This document shows positions 8,544 to 18,116 of a DNA stretch of 64,000 nucleotides, piece after piece (position 1 is the stretch's first letter; every line of letters starts with the position of its first letter). The translations under genes and the position numbers were made by a program. This DNA is from Gammaproteobacteria bacterium. Lineage in GTDB: Bacteria; Pseudomonadota; Gammaproteobacteria; GRL18. The DNA lies in assembly GCA_016744995.1 (NCBI GenBank), contig JADGDG010000013.1, positions 1 through 64,000 of the forward strand, in the 5' to 3' direction. The notes beneath the pieces are model-generated. The model did not search any database. It was given only the letters and a program-made list of their open reading frames with translations, and was not told the origin of the DNA.

Positions 8544-9062
8544 GTTGTTTCCAGGCCTGGCAAAATGAGAAAGTGATTTTACTGGTATTTTATCTGGCTG
8601 TCATCTCTTTGAGGTTTGGAGTACAAAATATATGGTTTGACAGAAATGGCCACAATTGACAAATCTTGAGTGGTTTAGTACTCATGAAAATTTTCTGTTT
8701 CGACTGCATTAATGTATGATACCAACATGAGGGAACCTTTTATAAGTACTTATGTTTTTAATAGAAGTATATGTGCCATAAAATGTTCTTTTTCTATATT
8801 AGGTTAAACCCTAATTTGTTGATCTTCCGTCGTTTCAAAAGATCGACACCCCTTTTAACCTGACAATCATATACATATAAACTCTGAATTTTAAACTGTC
8901 ACCTGATTCTTTTTAAAAGAAAAAGATAGAAAGTTTAAAGAGGAGTACTAATTATTGATATTTTGACAAAGTAAGTAATACTTCAAGTAGAACTGATTTT
9001 AGTTATGATAATTATGATTCAAAAGGTTCTTCGCTACTTTACATAGGACTTGTGGAAAAATA
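8544..9062. other. Intergenic region upstream of the yfiR-like operon
   Basis: There is no gene I can support in these 519 bases. A TTGACA at 8963-8968 is followed 19 bases later by TAGAAC, a weak promoter candidate for the operon starting at 9063. A short inverted repeat, GATCTT with AAGATC, lies near 8822-8845. Confidence 0.35.
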
Positions 9063-9587
9063 GTGAAAAAAATTATACTTGTATTTATATTTGTATTTAT
9101 ATTTATATTTTTTAATAATTTATATGCTTATGAAGTAGAAGATAAACTCAAATCTATTATTGTTGGTAAAATTGCTAAGTTTATAAACTGGAAAAATTCA
9201 GATTCAAAAGAATTTGTAATAACTGTATATAAAAATCAACTTGGTGATTATTTTAATTCTATACATAATGGTAAAAAAATTAATGATAAAAAAATCCGCA
9301 TAGAATACATAAATAATATTGAAAATTTAAAGTTCACCAATATTTTATACATATCTAAGGCTACATCAGCCGAGCTATCATCCATATTTAATTATACCAA
9401 CAAGAAAAACATACTAACAATCAGTGACTTGCGTGGCTTTGCCCAAAAAGGTGGAATAATTCAAATTTATTCACTCTCTCAAAAACTTAAATTAAATATA
9501 AACCTGCAAAAAGCAAAAAAAGAAAATATCAGAATAAAGGCATCTCTTTTAAGAATGGTGAATATAGTGGAAGGGGATAAGCCATGA
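9063..9587 (+). CDS. YfiR/DUF4154 family periplasmic protein
   Basis: A 174-residue protein with a GTG start, a strongly hydrophobic signal peptide (residues 4-20) and a cut after LYA. The rest follows the DUF4154 plan: a start with KIAKFINWK (usually F..WP), an internal ILYISKA strand, LTISDLRGFAQKGGIIQIYS, and ASLLRMVNI at the end. In Pseudomonas, YfiR holds the diguanylate cyclase YfiN inactive in the periplasm. The stop overlaps the receptor start by four bases and a CHASE8-type cyclase closes the operon, so a repressor role is a reasonable inference. Composition is far more A/T and Lys/Asn/Ile-rich than most of the window. Confidence 0.75.
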   Translation: MKKIILVFIFVFIFIFFNNLYAYEVEDKLKSIIVGKIAKFINWKNSDSKEFVITVYKNQLGDYFNSIHNGKKINDKKIRIEYINNIENLKFTNILYISKATSAELSSIFNYTNKKNILTISDLRGFAQKGGIIQIYSLSQKLKLNINLQKAKKENIRIKASLLRMVNIVEGDKP

Positions 9588-11875
9588 AATTGCTTAAGTA
9601 TCTATCAATAATTAGTACTACACTATTATTTACTTCAATACATGCTGCTGATGATCTGGATGATAAAAGTTTAGAAAGCCTTTTAAATGAAACAATTGAG
9701 CTTAAATCAGAAATTGGTTCAAGAGAGCAAGCAAAAAACTTTTTAGACTCAAAATCACCCGTAGATGTTATAACAGCAAAGCAAATTGAAGAATCTGGAC
9801 AAACAAAGCTAACAAATGTACTTAAATACTTTGTTCCTGGATTTAATACTATCGAAACTTCAGTCTCAGATGGAAGTGACCATATAAATGGTTTTACTTT
9901 AAGAGGGATGAATTCAGATCAAATTCTTGTGCTAGTTAATGGTAAAAGGCTGCATACCTCTGCACTAATGAATGAGATATCTAATATATCGGGAGGAACA
10001 ACCCATGTTGATTTAAACACTATTCCTGTTGTAGCAATAGAAAATATTGAAATATTAAGAGATGGTGCAGCCGCTCAATATGGTACAGATGCAATCTCCG
10101 GTGTTATAAGTATTATCTTAAAAGGGAAAAGAGATAACAATACAATGAGCCTGCATGCTGGACAGAGAAAAAAAGGTGATGGTGAACAAGTTCAACTGGA
10201 TTCATTTTTATCAACTCCTTTAAATTATGATGGTTTTGTAAATCTGGCCATATCAGCTAATCTACAAAACAGAACACAGAGAGCCGGAGAGGATAGAAGA
10301 CTTGACCCACCAAGTGTGCAAACATGGATGGGACTTCCTGATTCAAAAAATATATCAGGCGTTTTAAATACAGAAATAGCACAATATAATGATAACGTAA
10401 TTTATTCAAATGCTATTATTAACTATAGAGATAGTGAATCAAGTACATTTTATAGAATACCGGATGAAAACCGAGCTATTTATCCAAATGGATTTTTACC
10501 AAAAATGAATGCTAAAATTCTTGATTATTCATTTACCCTTGGAGTCAAAGGAAAGTTTAGTGATGATACGCAATGGGATATAAGCAACGTATATGGGTAT
10601 AACAATTTTCATTATTTTCTAAATGATACGATGAACTATACATTAGGAGCAGCCTCTCCTACAAGTTTTGATAATGGTAATTTGACATTTATACAAAACA
10701 CAACTAATTTTGATTTGAAAAAAACTATTGGTAAATTTAATCTTGCAGCTGGATTAGAGTATCGATATGAAAATTATAAAATAGAGGCGGGTGATGAAGC
10801 ATCCTATATAGGAACAGGAACTCAAGGTTTTTCAGGATTTAGTTTAGAAGATGAGACCGACAGCAGTCGTGAAAATTATGCAACATATCTAGATGCCACT
10901 TATAAATTTAATAAAGACTTCTCAATGGAGGGTGCCCTAAGGTTCGAAAATTATAGTGATTTTGGTTCAACTCAAGATGTTAAAATTTCATCAGCGTATA
11001 AAGTAATAGAGAAATTATTACTTAGAACAACAGCAAGTACTGGCTTTAGAGCACCATCATTAGCACAATCAAATTTTTCACATACATCACATTTTGTAAC
11101 AAATAATCAGCTATCTTTAAAAGGAATCTTTACACCTGACCATGCGGTATCTCAGGTACTTGGCGCACAAGAACTTAAGCCTGAAAGTTCAACTCATTTT
11201 ACACTTGGCAGCGTTTATCAATTTTCAAATCAAACATCATTAATGATCGATTATTTTTATACAAAAGTGGATGACAGAATATTATTATCAGATAGAAAAT
11301 CAGCTTCTACACCGGAAGAACAAGCTGTATTTAATACTTATGGTGTTTCAAATGCGAGTTACTTTACAAATGCAATAAATACAAAAACTCAAGGTATTGA
11401 TATTAAGTTTAATTCCGAATATACATTTGATAATGGTTCTAAATTGAATTCTACAATTTGGTATTACTATGGTGAAACTGAAATTACCGGATTTAATGAA
11501 GAGGTATCATTGAATAAAATAAATGATATAGAAAATGGGCAGCCAAAATCAAACTTTAGAATTTTAAATAACTATAAAGTAGATAAATATAATTTTACAT
11601 TGAATATTAGCCGGTTTGGCTCTTTTTCATCTTCTCTTGGAAGTGGTGTATACGATATTGATCCAGTGATAACAACAGACTTAGATGTAAATTATAAAGT
11701 AAATAGTAATCTTGACATTTCTATAGGTGGTACTAATATTTTTGATGAAACACTAGACAAATGGGATAGATCCAATATATTTCTGGGGTATGACGGCATT
11801 TTGACTACTACAAATAATTCACCAATTGGTGTTAGTGGAGCGTATTACTATATTAAAACTTCAATAAAATTTTAA
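9584..11875 (+). CDS. TonB-dependent outer-membrane receptor
   Basis: A 763-residue protein with a signal peptide (cut after IHA, near residue 21). A plug domain covers about residues 45-190: SPVDVITAKQIEESG, LRGMNSDQILVLVNGKRL, IENIEILRDGAAAQYGTDAISGVI. A long Asn/Ser/Tyr-rich beta barrel follows and ends in YYYIKTSIKF; a terminal Phe is the usual outer-membrane signal. The ligand cannot be read from sequence. It sits between the YfiR-like protein (four-base overlap) and the cyclase (two-base gap). In the Pseudomonas yfiBNR system the outer-membrane partner is the lipoprotein YfiB, so here the receptor may take the place of the outer-membrane sensor. Codon use is strongly AT-biased. Confidence 0.9.
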   Translation: MKLLKYLSIISTTLLFTSIHAADDLDDKSLESLLNETIELKSEIGSREQAKNFLDSKSPVDVITAKQIEESGQTKLTNVLKYFVPGFNTIETSVSDGSDHINGFTLRGMNSDQILVLVNGKRLHTSALMNEISNISGGTTHVDLNTIPVVAIENIEILRDGAAAQYGTDAISGVISIILKGKRDNNTMSLHAGQRKKGDGEQVQLDSFLSTPLNYDGFVNLAISANLQNRTQRAGEDRRLDPPSVQTWMGLPDSKNISGVLNTEIAQYNDNVIYSNAIINYRDSESSTFYRIPDENRAIYPNGFLPKMNAKILDYSFTLGVKGKFSDDTQWDISNVYGYNNFHYFLNDTMNYTLGAASPTSFDNGNLTFIQNTTNFDLKKTIGKFNLAAGLEYRYENYKIEAGDEASYIGTGTQGFSGFSLEDETDSSRENYATYLDATYKFNKDFSMEGALRFENYSDFGSTQDVKISSAYKVIEKLLLRTTASTGFRAPSLAQSNFSHTSHFVTNNQLSLKGIFTPDHAVSQVLGAQELKPESSTHFTLGSVYQFSNQTSLMIDYFYTKVDDRILLSDRKSASTPEEQAVFNTYGVSNASYFTNAINTKTQGIDIKFNSEYTFDNGSKLNSTIWYYYGETEITGFNEEVSLNKINDIENGQPKSNFRILNNYKVDKYNFTLNISRFGSFSSSLGSGVYDIDPVITTDLDVNYKVNSNLDISIGGTNIFDETLDKWDRSNIFLGYDGILTTTNNSPIGVSGAYYYIKTSIKF

Positions 11876-11877
11876 TT

Positions 11878-13125
11878 ATGAAAAATAAAATACTTGGTTC
11901 AATACGAAAAAAACTGATTTTCATACTTAGTATAATCGCCGTAATAGCAATTATATTAACTACTACGACTATGTTTATATATTTTTCTAAACAAAGAATA
12001 TCTGTAGACAAAAGTAGATTAGTTAATTTATCTAATATAATGGGCACGAATCTACTTGCTTCATTGTCTTTTGATGATAGACAAAGTGCCATAGATATAC
12101 TGTACGCACTTAAAGTTGACAATAGTATTGATGGGGCATTTTTACTCAAAAACGAAAAAAAAGAATTTGCGGTTTATATCAAAAACAATATAAATAAAAC
12201 TAAATTCAAAAATAAACTTTTTAATATAATAAACACAGAAAACTTTATTTTCAGCCAACTAAATACATATGTAGACGATGAGAACATAATAGTTTCTAAG
12301 CCGCTATATTTAGAAGGTGAGCATATAGGCTCTTTATTTATTGTTTCAAATAAAGATGAAATCAAAAAAACTTTAAAAGAAATAATGTATGTTCTTTCTT
12401 TGGTATTTATTGTATTAATATCAATAACACTTCTTATAGCCTCTAAATTGCAAAAAATATTTACAGGGCCTATTTTTGTATTAACTTCTGTTATGAAAGA
12501 GATTGAAATAAATCATAATTATAATCAAAATATAAGAAAAAGTAGAGATGATGAATTTCAAATACTTTTTGATGGTTTTAATACAATGATTAAAACTATA
12601 CAAGAACAAAGTACAAGCTTAAAACTATTAGCTGATACAGATCCAATGACTCATCTATATAATAGACGATACCTTACTAAGGTATCCGAATCTATTTTAG
12701 ACTTAGCAAAAAGGAATGAAACAGATTTATCTGTACTCATGCTGGATATTGATAAATTTAAAAATATAAATGATGCTTATGGTCATGACGTTGGCGATGA
12801 TGTAATTATGTCTCTTGCTTCAACACTGCAAGAGGAAAGTAGAAAAAGTGATATTATAAGTAGATGGGGCGGTGAAGAGTTTGTGATATTATTAGCAGCT
12901 ACAAATATTAATGGTGCATTGGTAATATCTGAAAAAATCAGGAAAGTTGTCGAAGAGTTAGTAATTATGATAGGAGATGCAGAGGAACTCAAATTTACAG
13001 TTAGTATTGGTATATCTCAAATTAATAAAGAAAAAGATGTTAGTATTGAAAACTCTATTAATAGAGCAGATAAAGCACTGTATGAGGCTAAAGAAACTGG
13101 TAGAAATAAGGTTTGTATATATTAA
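11878..13125 (+). CDS. YfiN-like membrane diguanylate cyclase (CHASE8-HAMP-GGDEF)
   Basis: A 415-residue inner-membrane protein. It has a membrane segment at about 13-35 and a periplasmic CHASE8-like part containing NIMGTNLLASLSFDDRQSA. A second membrane segment (about 167-188) is followed by HAMP (about 190-245) and a GGDEF domain from about 255. The active-site motif is GGEEF (331-335). Five residues before it sits RKSD (322-325), an intact RxxD inhibitory site, so product feedback is expected. It should make cyclic di-GMP. The domain order matches YfiN/TpbB, and the first gene of the operon is the matching YfiR family. Confidence 0.88.
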   Translation: MKNKILGSIRKKLIFILSIIAVIAIILTTTTMFIYFSKQRISVDKSRLVNLSNIMGTNLLASLSFDDRQSAIDILYALKVDNSIDGAFLLKNEKKEFAVYIKNNINKTKFKNKLFNIINTENFIFSQLNTYVDDENIIVSKPLYLEGEHIGSLFIVSNKDEIKKTLKEIMYVLSLVFIVLISITLLIASKLQKIFTGPIFVLTSVMKEIEINHNYNQNIRKSRDDEFQILFDGFNTMIKTIQEQSTSLKLLADTDPMTHLYNRRYLTKVSESILDLAKRNETDLSVLMLDIDKFKNINDAYGHDVGDDVIMSLASTLQEESRKSDIISRWGGEEFVILLAATNINGALVISEKIRKVVEELVIMIGDAEELKFTVSIGISQINKEKDVSIENSINRADKALYEAKETGRNKVCIY

Positions 13126-13429
13126 ATCGTCAATATTATAAAAATACCTGCTTTTTTAGTTTATTAAAACTTCTCAATAAAACCTCATTTGAGAGCAAGG
13201 CAAGTCGTTAGATAAACCATTGTTTACGATGGCTATATTCTTTATTTGTACGATAATCAATTTATTATATTAAAGATAGTTTTAGGATTTTGTCTGCTCT
13301 ATACTGGATGAAATTGTAGCTATACCTGTAGTACATTTTTGTGATTCAGCCTATTTAACCTTTTAGGCGACCAGGCCAAAAAGTACTCATCTAAATATAT
13401 TGTGCTGTTGCCAGAGAGGTAAAGTATAA
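13126..13429. other. Intergenic region, nothing clear
   Basis: About 300 AT-rich bases between the cyclase and the next gene. I see no gene, tRNA or clear terminator. A GAGAGG 12 bases before the ATG at 13430 may serve as its ribosome binding site. Confidence 0.4.
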
Positions 13430-14197
13430 ATGGTTCGAATGATCAGCTTTAATCTTGTGACATGTATGTTTGCACTTCTAGTGGCAACATACATGCTCCC
13501 CACTATGGCCGCTGAAATAAGTGAGGAAAAGCGTGAGCTCCTGATTGCCAATTATATATACCGTTCAGCGATTTCTCGTCTGAGTGTAGAAGATGACTCG
13601 GACGGCATGGACTTTTATAGTTTTGAAAATACCAACTGGTTCTGTATGGAAGATCACTGCATAAAGAAAAATAGAAAAATCGTGACGAAAAATGTCCGGC
13701 GACTCTACAAAGTGGTGGATCGGTATATGATAAATTGTGAGGATGATCTGGAAGGTCTTCGCAGTACACTGGACTCATATGCATCAGATGACTTAAGCGA
13801 GATAGAAGTTAACTCTGCTGGTGATCATCAAAATTTTTTTTCGACCAACAAACTCTTCCAGTTAATCAATCGTGTCACTAATTCAAAATCAGGTGAATAC
13901 CCTCGTACCTCAATGGAATTGGAGAGGTACCTTAATCGTTCTGGAAAGGTGCTTGTGAGCTGCGACGCATTGGCTACCGTGCTCTCGAGTAGCAATCCAG
14001 AAGTGAAAAAAGCGAAGGAGCAAGGAGTGGCTTGTCAGCCCTATGATCGCTTAAAAATTTGTCTGGGGGAGTTTGCTGAGGTCTCGCAGGATATTTACCA
14101 TAAGAAGCTCAAATATCGTGAAGAAAAGGGCTATAAGCTCATCAACTTACATGAACCATACAAGTTTATGTCCTGGCTAAAAACTAAGAGTGAATAG
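13430..14197 (+). CDS. Secreted hypothetical protein
   Basis: A 255-residue protein with a signal peptide (about residues 4-27, cut after PTMAA). A second ATG three codons in is an equally good start. The mature part is charged and has five cysteines (WFCMEDHC, MINCEDD, VSCDALA, VACQPYDRLKICLG), which could form disulfides in the periplasm. I recognise no domain. Its composition is closer to the core genes than to the AT-rich operon before it. It stands alone between two intergenic gaps of about 300 bases. Confidence 0.6.
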   Translation: MVRMISFNLVTCMFALLVATYMLPTMAAEISEEKRELLIANYIYRSAISRLSVEDDSDGMDFYSFENTNWFCMEDHCIKKNRKIVTKNVRRLYKVVDRYMINCEDDLEGLRSTLDSYASDDLSEIEVNSAGDHQNFFSTNKLFQLINRVTNSKSGEYPRTSMELERYLNRSGKVLVSCDALATVLSSSNPEVKKAKEQGVACQPYDRLKICLGEFAEVSQDIYHKKLKYREEKGYKLINLHEPYKFMSWLKTKSE

Positions 14198-14464
14198 GAT
14201 CACAATATCGACATTCATGGCTTGTTAAAATAAGTTTACAGGGTTAAATTCAAAGAACTTCAGGGAATGATAATCACTTTGAGAACTTTTCTTATAATCA
14301 GCATAAAATCCTATTGAGTTTCATCACTGTATTTCATATTTACCTAATCTGGATCAACTCAGCTGCACATATCATTCACAATAACTAAAATAGAATGACA
14401 GCTATGTTATGCTTAAAGGCAGACAAATCAAAAATCAGTAATGACACACTTGAGGTTGATTCTA

Positions 14465-17400
14465 ATGTCCGAGGAAAAAACACACTTTATCACCATTGAT
14501 GGTAATCAGGCTGCTGCTGAAATTGCACACCTTTGCAATGAAGTGATAGCAATTTATCCTATTACTCCAGCTTCACCTATGGGTGAATGGTCAGACGAAT
14601 GGTCAGCAGTTGGGCGCAAGAATCTATGGGGCAGCGTACCTGAAGTCATTGAAATGCAATCAGAAGCGGGTGCAGCTGGAACTCTCCATGGCGCTTTACA
14701 AGCCGGTGCCTTAGCCACAACATTTACTGCGTCTCAAGGGCTGCTGTTAATGCTGCCCAACATGTATAAAATAGCCGGTGAACTTACACCGACAGTGTTT
14801 CATATAGCCGCCCGCTCTCTGGCCTGTCAGGCTTTATCTATTTTTGGTGATCATAGTGATGTTATGTCAGCACGCATGACTGGTTTTGCCATGCTGTCAT
14901 CCAACTCACCTCAGGAAGTCATGGATTTTGCACTGATTTCTCAGGCTGCAACTCTGGAGTCCCGCATCCCGGTTTTACATTTTTTTGATGGTTTTAGAAC
15001 CTCACACGAGTTAACAAAACTGGAAAATATCAATCATGATGTAGTAGCCGGCATGATTAATGATAAATTGCTCACTGCCCATAGAGCAAGGGCCATGTCA
15101 CCTGCTGATCCAGTTATTCGAGGCACTTCACAAAACCCTGATGTTTATTTTCAGGCACGCGAATCAGTAACGCCCTTTTATCGCAAAATGAGCGGTATTA
15201 TGCAGGAAACTATGGATAAGTTTGCAGATCTGACAGGTCGGCAGTATAAGCTATTTGATTATATCGGTGCTGAGGATGCACAGAGGCTTATTATCCTCAT
15301 GGGATCGGGTGCCGAAACAGTGCATGAAACTGTGGAGTTTTTAAACAGTCAAAATGAAAAAATTGGCTTAATAAAGGTTCGCCTGTACCGCCCTCTTGAT
15401 ACCAACAGTCTACTACAGGCCATACCTGAGTCTGTTAAATCGATTGCCGTATTGGATCGCACCAAAGAACCCGGAGCAGATGGCGAACCACTCTATAAAG
15501 ATGTAGTCACTGCTATAGCCTCACAGCTACATGACAAAAAAGCACGTTTTAGTACGATGCCGATCATCGTTGGTGGGCGCTATGGGCTCTCTTCAAAAGA
15601 ATTCACTCCGGGTATGGTAAAAGCCGTTTTTGATATGTTGGCAGCACAGCCAAAAAATCATTTTACCATTGGTATTCATGATGATGTTTCTAAGACTAGT
15701 CTGGAGTGGGATGAAAATTTTCGCACCTCAGCTAATGCTGAAACTTTCCAGGCATTGTTTTATGGACTTGGCAGTGATGGAACTGTCAGTGCCAATAAAA
15801 ATACTATTAAGATCATTGGAGAAAGTACCAGCAAGCAGGCACAGGGTTATTTTGTCTATGATTCAAAGAAATCAGGTGCTGTCACCATCTCACATTTACG
15901 TTTTGGCCCGGATAAAATTCGTTCCAGCTATTTGATCGGGGATAACGATGCTGATTTTATCGGCTGTCATCAACCCATTTTTCTACAGCGTTATAATATG
16001 CTGAACAAGGCATCAGAAAATGCCGTATTTCTACTCAATAGCAGTTTATCAGCAGACGAGGTGTGGAATAGTCTGCCAACAAAAATGCAACAACAATGTA
16101 TTGATAAAAAAATTCGCTTTTATACAATTGATGCTTATGCAGTCGCTGCAGAGGCTGGTATGGGCAAACGCATTAATACCATTATGCAAACCTGTTTTTT
16201 TGCTATTTCTGGAATTTTACCGCAACAAGAGGCTATCCAGTCGATTAAAGATGCAGTGGAAAAGACCTATGGTAAAAAAGGTAAACGCATTGTAGAAATG
16301 AATAATAAAGCCATAGATAAAACTCTGGATGATTTACAACAAATTGCAGTACCAACACAAGCTGATAGTCAGTTTGAAATTAACCCGCCGGTCAGCACAG
16401 ATGCTCCCGAATTTGTACGCAAAGTAACCGCAGCAATTATTGCCGGTAAAGGCGATGAGCTTCCTGTCAGTGCCTTCCCGGTTGATGGTACTTTCCCTAC
16501 AGGCACCGCAGCCTATGAAAAACGTAATATCGCTATGGAGATCCCGGTATGGGAAAATGATATTTGCAGCCAATGTGGAAAATGCCCGTTAGTCTGTCCA
16601 CACGCAGCAATTCGCAGCAAGATCTACCATAAAGATGAATTAAAAAATGCCCCGCAGAACTTTAAAACTATGCCGATGATTGGCAAGGCATTTCCTGAGG
16701 CTTATCACATCAGTTATCAGGTAGCACCGGAAGATTGCACTGGCTGTGGACTATGCGTTGATATATGCCCTATTCGCGATAAAACCAACGCCAGCCGAAA
16801 AGCTCTGAATATGCAGCCTGTCATTGACTTACTCGAACAGGAAAAACAAAATTGGGCATTTTATCAACAACTATCAATCTATGACAGACGTGAACTTAAA
16901 ACCACAACTATTAAAGGTGCCATGGTCCTGGAGCCCTTATTTGAATTTTCCGGTGCCTGTGTCGGTTGCGGGGAAACACCTTATATCAAACTGGCTTCAC
17001 AATTATTTGGTGATCGTATGCTGGTCGCTAATGCAACCGGATGCTCTTCAATTTATGGCGGTAATTTACCGACAACACCCTGGACAAAAAATCAGCAGGG
17101 CCGTGGTCCCTCCTGGAATAATTCATTATTTGAAGATAATGCTGAGTTTGGCCTGGGTATGCGAGTCAGTGTCGATAAGCATAAGCAGCAAGCCAAAGGA
17201 TTATTAAATAAATTATCCCCAGAGCTGGATAAAAGCCTGGTGGAAGATATTTTAACTGCTGATGAATCAACCGAAAGTGGTATTATTGCACAACGCCAAA
17301 GAATAGCAGAGTTAAGAAAGGCTCTGAAAAATTTTGATACAAAAGAAGCCGGCTTATTAATGGATCTGAGCGAATACCTAGGTAAACATTCCGTATGGAT

Positions 17401-18115
17401 CATTGGCGGCGATGGCTGGGCATATGATATTGGCTATGGCGGACTTGACCATGTGCTGGCAAGTGGGCGCAATGTCAATATTCTGGTACTGGATACAGAA
17501 GTTTATTCAAACACCGGTGGTCAAACTTCAAAAGCAACACCTCGTGGTGCTGTAGCCAAATTTTCATCAGGCGGAAAACCTTCTGCCAAAAAAGACCTGG
17601 CGCTACTCGCTATGGAGTATGAAAACGTATATATCGCCAACATTGCCTATGGCGCAAAAGACATTCAGACCCTTCGTAGTTTTCATGAAGCTGAGGCACA
17701 TAATGGCCCTTCTCTGATCATTGCATACTCGCCTTGCATCGCACATGGTGTTGACCTGTCTAACAATCACCGGCAGCAAAAGCTGGCCGTGGAAAGTGGT
17801 CACTGGCCACTATTTCGTTTTGATCCAAGCAAAGCCGCACAGGGTAAGAACCCTTTGCATCTTGACTCAAAGAAACCTGCTATTCCTTATCGGGATTATA
17901 TAATGACAGAAACCCGCTTTAGCATGTTATGGCATTCACACCCCGAAGATGCAGAAAGATTTCTACAGCAAGCTCAACAGGAAGTGAATCATCGTTACAA
18001 TTTTTATAAGCAACTATCTGAAATAGACTGGGATGAAAACACCACAATAAAATCAGCTCGTTCAGAGGTATCTGAGCAGGACAGTAAACATCAAACCAAG
18101 AAAGAGGTGCAGTAA
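14465..18115 (+). CDS. nifJ: Pyruvate:flavodoxin/ferredoxin oxidoreductase
   Basis: A 1216-residue single-chain enzyme that converts pyruvate and CoA to acetyl-CoA and CO2, passing electrons to flavodoxin or ferredoxin. The start at 14465 (MSEEKTHFITIDG) is chosen over an ATG eight codons upstream because TGAGGT lies at the right distance. In order: the pyruvate-binding domain (AIYPITPASPMGEWSDEW), transketolase-like domains, two 4Fe-4S motifs (CSQCGKCPLVCP from about 701, CTGCGLCVDICP from about 758), and the thiamin diphosphate domain with CVGCGETPY, ATGCSSIYGG and GGDGWAYDIGYGG (about 980). Length and domain order are normal for NifJ. It is an oxygen-sensitive enzyme type, fitting the anaerobic capacity shown by nap. 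A dihydroorotate-dehydrogenase-like gene starts one base after its stop. Confidence 0.95.
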   Translation: MSEEKTHFITIDGNQAAAEIAHLCNEVIAIYPITPASPMGEWSDEWSAVGRKNLWGSVPEVIEMQSEAGAAGTLHGALQAGALATTFTASQGLLLMLPNMYKIAGELTPTVFHIAARSLACQALSIFGDHSDVMSARMTGFAMLSSNSPQEVMDFALISQAATLESRIPVLHFFDGFRTSHELTKLENINHDVVAGMINDKLLTAHRARAMSPADPVIRGTSQNPDVYFQARESVTPFYRKMSGIMQETMDKFADLTGRQYKLFDYIGAEDAQRLIILMGSGAETVHETVEFLNSQNEKIGLIKVRLYRPLDTNSLLQAIPESVKSIAVLDRTKEPGADGEPLYKDVVTAIASQLHDKKARFSTMPIIVGGRYGLSSKEFTPGMVKAVFDMLAAQPKNHFTIGIHDDVSKTSLEWDENFRTSANAETFQALFYGLGSDGTVSANKNTIKIIGESTSKQAQGYFVYDSKKSGAVTISHLRFGPDKIRSSYLIGDNDADFIGCHQPIFLQRYNMLNKASENAVFLLNSSLSADEVWNSLPTKMQQQCIDKKIRFYTIDAYAVAAEAGMGKRINTIMQTCFFAISGILPQQEAIQSIKDAVEKTYGKKGKRIVEMNNKAIDKTLDDLQQIAVPTQADSQFEINPPVSTDAPEFVRKVTAAIIAGKGDELPVSAFPVDGTFPTGTAAYEKRNIAMEIPVWENDICSQCGKCPLVCPHAAIRSKIYHKDELKNAPQNFKTMPMIGKAFPEAYHISYQVAPEDCTGCGLCVDICPIRDKTNASRKALNMQPVIDLLEQEKQNWAFYQQLSIYDRRELKTTTIKGAMVLEPLFEFSGACVGCGETPYIKLASQLFGDRMLVANATGCSSIYGGNLPTTPWTKNQQGRGPSWNNSLFEDNAEFGLGMRVSVDKHKQQAKGLLNKLSPELDKSLVEDILTADESTESGIIAQRQRIAELRKALKNFDTKEAGLLMDLSEYLGKHSVWIIGGDGWAYDIGYGGLDHVLASGRNVNILVLDTEVYSNTGGQTSKATPRGAVAKFSSGGKPSAKKDLALLAMEYENVYIANIAYGAKDIQTLRSFHEAEAHNGPSLIIAYSPCIAHGVDLSNNHRQQKLAVESGHWPLFRFDPSKAAQGKNPLHLDSKKPAIPYRDYIMTETRFSMLWHSHPEDAERFLQQAQQEVNHRYNFYKQLSEIDWDENTTIKSARSEVSEQDSKHQTKKEVQ

Positions 18116-18116
18116 A

